DNA of 64,000 nucleotides from Anaspis maculata (Eukaryota; Arthropoda; Insecta; Coleoptera; Scraptiidae), in assembly GCA_949128115.1 (NCBI GenBank), contig OX421964.1, positions 15,462,892-15,526,891 of the forward strand, given 5' to 3'. The position numbers were made by a program, and so were the translations under genes. The notes beneath the pieces are model-generated. The model was not told where the DNA came from. It ran no database searches and worked only from the letters and a program-made list of their open reading frames with translations. Within the stretch, counting starts at the first letter, position 1; the number at the start of each line of letters is the position of its first letter. This document shows positions 56,452 to 64,000 of this stretch, in pieces.

Positions 56452-58337
56452 TAGCCCAGGAAAGAAATGCAAAATTTTGATGAAACCCGGAATAAATTGA
56501 GGAAAATCTGAAAATCTGAGGATCCCTTCAGAATTTGATGGGGAACAACATACTCAAAGTCCCCATCTGTTTGAGGCTTGGCATTTTTTCTGTAGGAGGT
56601 CGAAGGTACAAGAAGTTACCATTTTCAAAGTTGGTATTTTTTTGGTGATTTCTTTTTCTCCATTGGACTTCATATTTTCAAGGTCGAGGAACCCAATGCA
56701 ATGGTTACCAGGAAGTGTAATGCACCAGTGGCGTACCAGACGGCTGCGAAGTGGCCGAGGTGCGATTTTTTATAGAGTCGTATGGTAAACCATGACTAAC
56801 AGCTTTTTTTGACATGTTTGGTATCATTTCTTATCAAATCGCACATTCAGATTCCACAACTAGGTGTGAAATTCTGATAGAGACGTGTTCAAACCAGTTA
56901 TATCAGAAAGAAACATGATTTTTTCACCCTCAAATTTCATGCTTTGTAGCTCTCGTTCCATCAGTGTCCAATGTATTTCTAACTATGATTTTGATTTGAA
57001 CAGTTGGTTTGAGCTATTTTACACACAAATATCATTCGCTGATCTTTTTTCCTGTTTTTAAAATGTCACGGAGTGATTTTGTTTCTTGAGATGTATCATG
57101 CCAAAGCTTGATTTGACGAAACGTGCTATTTCACAAGAAAAATTAGGCTACGATCAGAATGTAGCTCTGAATTGATACTTTAATCATTTTATGACATGAA
57201 TATGTTCTCTTTATCAAACAGAATGAGCGAAACAAAAATCGGAGCCGTATTTTAGTCATGACATCATTTTTCTTCCGACAATGCGGACTAAATTTCCCAA
57301 AGAAACGCGAAGTTTCGATCTATAAATTTGTCGTTTTGTAGCTCCATTCCCATCGTGGTTCAAAACACCCATGATCACAATAATTTTGACACAGATTGTT
57401 CAATTGAACTATTTAATGGATGAATTCCATAACTAAAAGTTTCTATCGCTGTTACAAAGTCACACGGTAATTTTGTTCCAAAACGTGCATCATGTAGAAA
57501 TTTAATTTCGAAAGCTCGCGTTGTCGAAGGAAAAATGATGTCATGACTAAAATACGGCTCCGGTTTCAGTTTTTTCCATTTTGTTCGATAGAGAAAACTA
57601 TTTTCATGCCTTGAAATGGATAAAGAACCAAATAAAAGCCACATTCTGATCGCAGCCCAATTTTTCCTGTGAAGTAGCACGTTCCATCAAGTCGAGCTCT
57701 CAGATGGTACATCTCAAGAAACAAAATAACTCCGTGACTGTGTAAAAACGAGAAAAGAAATCAGAAAATGATATTTGTGTGAAATAGTCCAAACTAACTG
57801 TCCAAATCAAAATCATGGTGGATCATGGTTGATTGGACACTGATAGAACTGGAGCTACAAAACATCAAATTTGAGAGGAAAAAAAATCACATTTTTTCCT
57901 GTTGAAACCGATTTAAACACGTCGCTATCAAAATTTTCTGCTTATTTTTGTAATCAGAGAGTGCGATTTAGTTAGAAATGATACCAACTATGTCAAAAAA
58001 GGTGTTAGTCACGGTTTACCATGAAACTTTGTCAAAAATTGCACCTCGGCCCCTTCGCAGTCGTCTAGTACGCCACTGGTGCATTACAATTTCTGGAAAC
58101 TTATTTCAGTGGGTTCTTCGACCTTGAAAATATAAGGTCCAATGAAAAAAGTATGAAAAAGGGAACGATTTCAAAAATGGTAACTTCTTGTACCTTCGAC
58201 CTCCAACAGAAAAAATGCCAAGCCTCGGACAGATGGGGACTTTTAGTATGCTGTTCCCCATAAAATTCTGAAGGGATCCTTAAATGTTCAGATTTTCCTC
58301 AATTTATTCCGGTTTGAAACCTGTTTTGCCTGGGCTA
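56452..58337. mobile_element. 1.9-kb palindromic element D
   Basis: Ends TAGCCCAGG / CCTGGGCTA with a possible ATA duplication. Arms of about 940 bp meet near 57390. They share CTTCTGTACCTTCGA-like and GATGGGGACTTT blocks in inverted orientation and have diverged by many point differences. No coding sequence. Confidence 0.85.
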
Positions 58338-59755
58338 ATAACCTGGTACTGAATGGACAGTTTCAATTTGACCGTATGGATTTCTACAACAAGAACAAGT
58401 TACCTACAGTTTGGTGACTCCCGAGGAGAGCAGTCATCCGAAACATTGGTATTTCTATCTCGTGCAGTCTCCAGATAACATCTAATCGTGCACTTATTTA
58501 TTTGAAATATGTTTACTCCACAAGGGAAATCAGAGTAGAACGGGGTAGCATTCATCTGCCAAATAGCGAAATAAACGGAGCTTATTCCGAGATAAAAATA
58601 CCGGCGCTCGCAGTTCGTGTATAATTGGTTGCATACCTAACGGCAGCCTGAGATGTCTTTTCTCAAAACGATCTCAATCAAAGCCTTCAGCGAATGTACT
58701 AATCACAGAAATCGAAAAATACGTGGAAAAATACAAACAAAGCCAATAATAGCCCACACACATAGGTATATAGCTAGGTAGTTAGGTCCTGCATGATGAA
58801 GACACGCTATAAATTTGCCGGCGTGATGAGCGATTGGCTAATAATTTGTCGTCCAGACTGTCGCGTGAATGGTAATTTTATTCACATTTTCATGGAAACG
58901 CCATCACCGGACGATTTACGATTAATTTGCGTCGAAATCCCGTTGGAATTTCAAGAAATGTGTACAGGCAATAAAGTATGCGTGCATGTGTGCGGATTAG
59001 GAAACTTTTGAAATGGTGCAACTTTTGAAAGGAAAAAGAACTCGAAGAAAAAAGGAACAGAAGAAGACCGAAGAAGTAAAACAATTTCGTTTATATATCT
59101 GTTGAAATGATGTCGTCGGTGAGCGCGTGCATGTGTTGCAACATATCATAGAGTTCAGGCATGTACAGTTTAGTGTGAAAGGAATCTAGAGTTACAGTTT
59201 CCGAGTTCAAATGGTCATTCACGGGCATTGTTGCGGATTTAAAGAATGACAGCGCAAGAATTTAGATCTAAAGGTAACGTAACAGGAACATAATGATGTG
59301 TATTATAATTTTTAGAATTAGCTGTCGACATGTGTGTGACTAGAAAGTAATAACTGATGTTCAGGATAGTTTTAACTGTACTTGCAATGAAGGCGCTATA
59401 GAGTTGAGGTAGGTATTTGTAGGGCCAATAATTTTACCGTGTACAAGGTGTACTCTCTTAACTATCCAAATACGGCGGGTTGATCGAGGGGTTGATTCGT
59501 TGATCGGGAATATTATGCCCCGTAGCCATACTGATCGTACTTCCGGCATGCGTATCTCCAACTTGAAATCAAGCCCTTATCCAATAAGTACTCACTCATT
59601 GAGACTTGAAAGTATGCACCAGATTTCGTGCATGTAAATGTAGCACTTACCGAAGTGTAGAGAGAGACTTCCGTTGGAATAAAATGATAGGGAATTTTTG
59701 GCCAAGTTTTTGTTGTCTAAACCCAAGGGCCCAAGGCCTATACCTATACCTATCT
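58338..59755. other. No gene seen
   Basis: Short frames only, without recognised motifs. Confidence 0.4.
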
Positions 59756-59958
59756 GATTGTTTGAGGATTCAGTCCCCAGCTCAGCTCAAAAAATCCATG
59801 GAAGATCTGTTGTTGCAAAATGCGTTTTATTCTATAGAAGAATTTCTTTCTTTTGAATTCACTACTTGATATTTTTTTATTTTTTTATTTTCTTTTGACG
59901 GGTGTAAGTGTCTGTTTTGCACATTTTAACTAACACGAATAAAGTATTATTATTATCC
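59756..59958 (+). pseudogene. 3' end of a second LINE copy
   Basis: RIQSPAQLKKSMEDLLLQNA then FYSIEEFLSF matches the C-terminus of the LINE ending at 55431. It is followed by an untranslated stretch and a (TTA)n tail near 59945-59956. Severely 5'-truncated. Confidence 0.7.
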
Positions 59959-60631
59959 TTTCATTGTCGAAATACAGCAAAGTAACAGCATTTTCCTTGT
60001 TACACGTTTGGTTTTCAGCATAGGCCCATAAATGAGCCGCTAGCAGCAAACTCTCCAACGCAAAACGATTGTACAGTTAATCATTCAAATTATGCTAACA
60101 CGCGCGCTGTAGCTATAGATGTTATTAAAAGATGAGCATTCATTAAGCTCGGCCAATTATGCATTATTTAATGGAGATTGTTTGCGGAAACAGAATTCAC
60201 TACTTCCAACATCAGCATAAACCCAATGCGGTAGATATTGATGGTGATTTTAGAACGGCAGATGGTTGAAGATTTGCATTCCGCTAATGAAATGTGCGAC
60301 ATCAGCAGCGCAGTAACAACTAGCGTTTTGAATGGTTTACGGTTTTTGAAGATTAAAGGAAGGTATCTACTGTTAGCTTGAAGATATTGCAGAATTTTTC
60401 GCCGGAAGAGCAATTACCAAAATCTTTTGCAAACCCAGAAGAAAATTGCCAAAGATACCTCTTGGGCTGTATAACATCTTTGGCTGTGAATGAGTATTCA
60501 ATAGAAGTCCCGAGAGAGGTCTTATTACTCCTATTCAGACCAGTAGATTTTTGATCAGTTTCGAATGGTATCTCGCATACTTCTCAAAAGGTTTAGGTAG
60601 GTACCTTCAAGGGTACCGTAATGGTGGCCTT

Positions 60632-60792
60632 ATGGTAGCCTTACACTGAGCATCAAATGCTGCAGCTTTTTTTGCTGCCGAGCTCTCATTGGTCAAATGT
60701 TGGTCACTGACAGCAATAACAGGCGTCAGTTCCAATCAGAACTCTGCTGCAAAGAAAGCGGCAGCATTTGATGCTCAATGTAAGGCCACCAT
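60632..60792. mobile_element. MITE with ATGGTRGCCTTAC ends
   Basis: Inverted arms of about 45 bp share GAGCATCAAATGCTGC and its complement. Non-coding. Confidence 0.75.
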
Positions 60793-63429
60793 AAGACGTT
60801 TATTACTTTCTGTTTCAAAGTCGGTGCCTAAGTGCAAGTTTCAATTAGTCAGATCCAGTAGTACATGAATAGTGTAACCCCAGGAGCGTTTGATGCTCGG
60901 GTTTAATTAGGAGATATCGCCAAAAAATGTCTATGCAGTAACCCTACACGAGATCAAGGGTTCAAAAGAAACGACAAAGCTCAACTCTTTTTTGGTTTCA
61001 CGAGTGTGAAGCTGGAGAAATTGTCTCTGGGCAGTAATAAACATCAGGAACGAAATGAAGTACTCAACAAAATAAGTCTCACCCTGCCAAATTTGACCTA
61101 TAACTTTGGACCTAGACAACTTTGGAATGCTACAAGCGGTTCAATTAATTTTTAGACCATTTATTCGCTAGTCCAGTCCTTCAGCTATTAGTCCGTATTT
61201 TTCAATTACATATAATATTCCGCATGATATTTCTACAGGGTGTTCAATAGACTGGTGCAAAATTACTGAAAGTTTGACATACTCCCTCTTGAGGGAAATT
61301 TTTTTTCTTGGATTTCCAACATCATCGGCAAGAAGGTAGAGCTCATACTTCGGGACAGCTCTTGAATTTCCGGTTTATCACTTCAATTTACAGATTGACC
61401 CTAGGAGGGATTGACCTCAAAAAGTCAACTTTTACTTTCCCGGCCCCACCAACATGGAGGGAAAGTATTGTAATCGTGCAGAAAAAAAGTTTTGAGATTT
61501 CACCGGATATATCCATTTTGAGGTCCCCCAAGTCGATTAAGACCATTTCCAGAATGATGTCTGTCTGTAGGTGTGTATGTGTGTGTGTGTGTGTGTATGT
61601 GATCTTCCACGATAACTGCCGAACCGTTTATCCGATCGATTTGAAATTTGATATGCAGACGTGGTTTCGCCCTGGAATGACCGGATTAGTTTTTGGCTGA
61701 CATCTGTCAAACATAAGTGTCACTATCAGAAAATGACAGAAGCTACATCTCACGGAACTTGACTTGCGATATGTCATTTGAAAGCCCTTGAAGAACTGTA
61801 TTCAGAACAGTTGAAAGTATTCTCCTACCTGTTACCTGTCAAATTATAAAAAACATCAAAGTCTGGAACTTTGCCATTTATTTATTCAAAATCTATAGGA
61901 CAGATGTGAACCAAACCCGGCAGGAAGCAACATTACCAAAGAATCAAACTAATGCTGAAGTTGGAGTTTCCCACCGTTTTCCGGACAAGCGCTATGAATT
62001 TTCAAAGTTTGGCCTGGCCGAATTCAGCCGGGCTTGCCTGTTCCTCGATTTTTGGCCTATTCAATTTTTTTAGCAACATAGCAACCAAACCGGTAGGTAA
62101 CTACGTTTTTGTTACGAATCGTATCAATGTCAAAGTGACAACATGAACGCTGTTCTCGGCAGGTTCTCGGTGTTTTCTTTTGTATCTTCTTGCATTATTT
62201 GGGGCAACAGTGCGAACCGATCCTTTGTGTTGTTTGGGGCTCCGTAAACCCCCTTGTGTTTTCTGTAGTTTTAGCAACTCCAGTATGCTCATTCCATTGA
62301 CGTATATGTACAAACTGTAATGTGTGCAGTTCCCTTATTTGATTCGGTACCAGGGCCCCATCTCCATGGTGTCTGCTGTTCAAGGCCCTGATGGGGCCCC
62401 CATCTGTGTCTATCAGATTTTGCCGTTTCAGGCCAAAACTGCGGCCTTGTGTCTTCTTGGGTTCGTTGAAGCCCTCTAGGCTCCTGGTGTCTACGGGTGT
62501 CTCTTGAAGCCCCACTGAGCCCCCCCTTTTTTTAGTTTTCAGAACTATCGTGCCTTCAGGTGTGGTTCGGACCTAACTTCTTGATGGGCTCGAAGTATCA
62601 TTTCAGAGGTCACCACTTGGGGGCCCTGAATTGCACTCAATTATTACTCTGCCCCAGGTTTTCAATCCGCGACTGATTTTCACCAGCTATTTTTCAAACA
62701 ATAATTTAGGTTGCATCATTGAAGGCAACAGTGCGCCCCGATTAATTGTGCCTTCAGGTGTTGTTTGGGGCTGCGTAAACCCCTTTGTGTGGAACTAGCA
62801 TTGCATTCTTGAGATATCACAACAGTTAACTACCTGTAGCTCCAATCAAATCGAAATCAGGTACGAAAACATAAGGTCAGCCTGGAATGACCTGATTAGT
62901 TTTTGGATAGATGATTTCGATCGGGAGTCCTCAAGGGACACATTGGGTCTGGGCTTGTCTGGATGCAGCATTGCATTCTCCAAATTCGCAACAATTGTCT
63001 TCCTAGTTCTACCTTTCGAAGTATTTTATCACTATGGAAACCTAAGAACCTGTTACTTATTTTGTAGGCCCAACAATGGATGCAGAATGATCGCATAACG
63101 CACAACTCACTAGAACTTTTCTAATCAACTTTTCAATTAAATCCAACTTCCCCGAAGGGACGATTAAATCAAACTCATTACTGACGTCCCTGAATACCGC
63201 CGGGAAAGTTTTGTGTCGCCCCACAACAGATTTTTGGTGTTACAATTGTAACTTTTTTAGTCGCTGACTGGTTTGCGAGATTGCGGGCTCATTTTGAAGC
63301 TTAAGCTTCAGGTGGGATCATAGAATCAAAATCAATAACTCAAGGCAAGCATTATAGATACGGGGTTGCATAAAAAGTAACCAAAACCTGAACTGCTCCC
63401 TGAAATATGAATTGTGAGGAGAATCGGAT
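60793..63429. repeat. No gene seen; GT microsatellite and repeated blocks
   Basis: A (GT)n tract lies at about 61571-61600, within a sequence type (GATAACTGCCGAACCG, CGATTTGAAATTTG) I have seen as an insect dispersed repeat. GGCAACAGTGCG with TTGTTTGGGGCT and CGTAAACCCC occurs at about 62199 and 62728 as diverged direct repeats. Confidence 0.5.
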
Positions 63430-63545
63430 GTAAATCAACTTACCTTCGAAAGACTAATCTATTCTGAACACTTCAAGGTATCCTCTTCTTGCATGAGACC
63501 TGAATTGTTAGTGGAAGGAACAAAATTACAGCCGCTTGTTTTTGG
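63430..63545 (+). pseudogene. Possible degraded THAP-domain fragment
   Basis: The plus-strand reading LIYSEHFKVSSSCMRPELLV resembles the end of a THAP zinc domain, in which a C-S-E-H-F motif holds the last two metal ligands. Here the Cys is Tyr (TAT for TGT), and the following AVPxxF-type box is not intact. THAP domains occur in P-element transposases and host proteins. The upstream half was not found. Confidence 0.3.
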
Positions 63546-63623
63546 AGGAGCATTGCGGCCTTTCTCGCATGAAGCTGCTCGTAACCAACGTTACAAAAAT
63601 CATAACAATCACTCACTTGTCGA

Positions 63624-64000
63624 TCACTGTTTGTTAGTGATTATCAGGCTTTTGTTACTTTGGTTACGGACATTTTCAGGTGCACAAGGGCGATATTTCT
63701 CGTTCAAAAGCAAACAGTTCAAATGTGGCCTGTTAACCAGCAATTCTGGTTCCATAGAAGAAAAAACGCACTTTGAAGTGTTCAGAATGAATGGTACTTC
63801 AGAAGGTTTCGCTGGATTTTCATTCGGTTTTTCTTTCAACTTAGATTCCGAGAGAAGTTCAGGTTTGGGCCACTTTTCATGCAACCCTGTATCTTGAATG
63901 TCTGTCATAAGTTGATTTTGATCCTTTGGTATTCCTATCTGAACGTTTAGTTTCAAAATGCGCCGAAAATTTTGAAAATCGGGCAACGAGGAAAAGAGCT
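63624..64000 (-). CDS. Possible exon of a gene running off the right edge
   Basis: The minus strand is open from 64000 to a stop at 63624. The reading (LPDFQNFRRILKLNVQIG, EKWPKPELLSESKLKEKP) has a composition more like coding sequence than its surroundings. There is no ATG at its start, so it would be an internal exon; a weak donor may lie near 63660. The overlapping plus-strand frame is an alternative. Not recognised. Confidence 0.25.
   Translation of the reverse strand, partial: LFSSLPDFQNFRRILKLNVQIGIPKDQNQLMTDIQDTGLHEKWPKPELLSESKLKEKPNENPAKPSEVPFILNTSKCVFSSMEPELLVNRPHLNCLLLNEKYRPCAPENVRNQSNKSLIITNKQ

Overview
This is arthropod (most likely insect) nuclear DNA: AT-rich, intron-bearing, gene-poor and crowded with transposable elements. 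The evidence is a spliced ORC3 gene with short GT-AG introns next to an 8.7-kb one, a C2H2 zinc-finger gene with its own intron, a Ty3/Gypsy element primed by tRNA-Lys, LINE remains and many MITEs. I cannot name the species from sequence alone.

Layout. 1-10,533 (minus strand): the 5' part of ORC3 in four exons. Its C-terminus lies off the left edge. Its second intron (1,414-10,091) holds a 3.7-kb palindromic element (1,570-5,269), small MITEs and a nested pair of fold-back elements (8,340-9,720). 12,246-14,305: a hAT-like element with a clean 8-bp target duplication and another palindrome inside it. 15.0-16.0 kb: further MITEs and a minisatellite. 16,598-17,896 (minus): a complete zinc-finger gene whose start codon is assembled by splicing. 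18-30 kb: MITEs, duplicated repeats, a LINE scrap and a five-unit, ~160-bp satellite (29.1-29.9 kb). 30.66-31.16 kb: two candidate divergent first exons. 31,652-34,213: a second large palindrome, whose core carries a CXC (tesmin/TSO1-like) domain. 35,464-37,988: a hAT-like MITE with two ~1-kb palindromes inserted in it. 39,805-40,824: a four-module palindrome. 41,971-43,165: a non-autonomous transposon with subterminal repeats. 43,267-44,203: an inverted-repeat element carrying a piece of an R1-like retrotransposon. 45.56-56.26 kb: a LINE split by an 8,684-bp Ty3/Gypsy element with intact gag and pol. 56,452-58,337: a 1.9-kb palindrome. 58.3-64 kb: sparse sequence with a LINE 3' end, a MITE, a GT microsatellite and possible exons or THAP-like remnants at the right edge.

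Three things stand out. (1) The Gypsy element has intact coding capacity and a 4-bp target duplication, but its two LTRs disagree. They share ~727 bp in direct orientation; the 3' LTR lacks, exactly, a 57-bp GT-AG intron that the 5' LTR keeps; and the last ~967 bp are inverted between the two. (2) Two unrelated-looking long palindromes each enclose a fragment that I associate with the same uncharacterised protein type: a middle region in one and a C-terminal CXC domain in the other. This raises the possibility that such a protein mobilises long-inverted-repeat elements. (3) Palindromic elements with arms from ~50 bp to ~1.5 kb are unusually dense, and at least three share TACAGGG ends and a TA target duplication.

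All identities come from reading the sequence. No database search was run.
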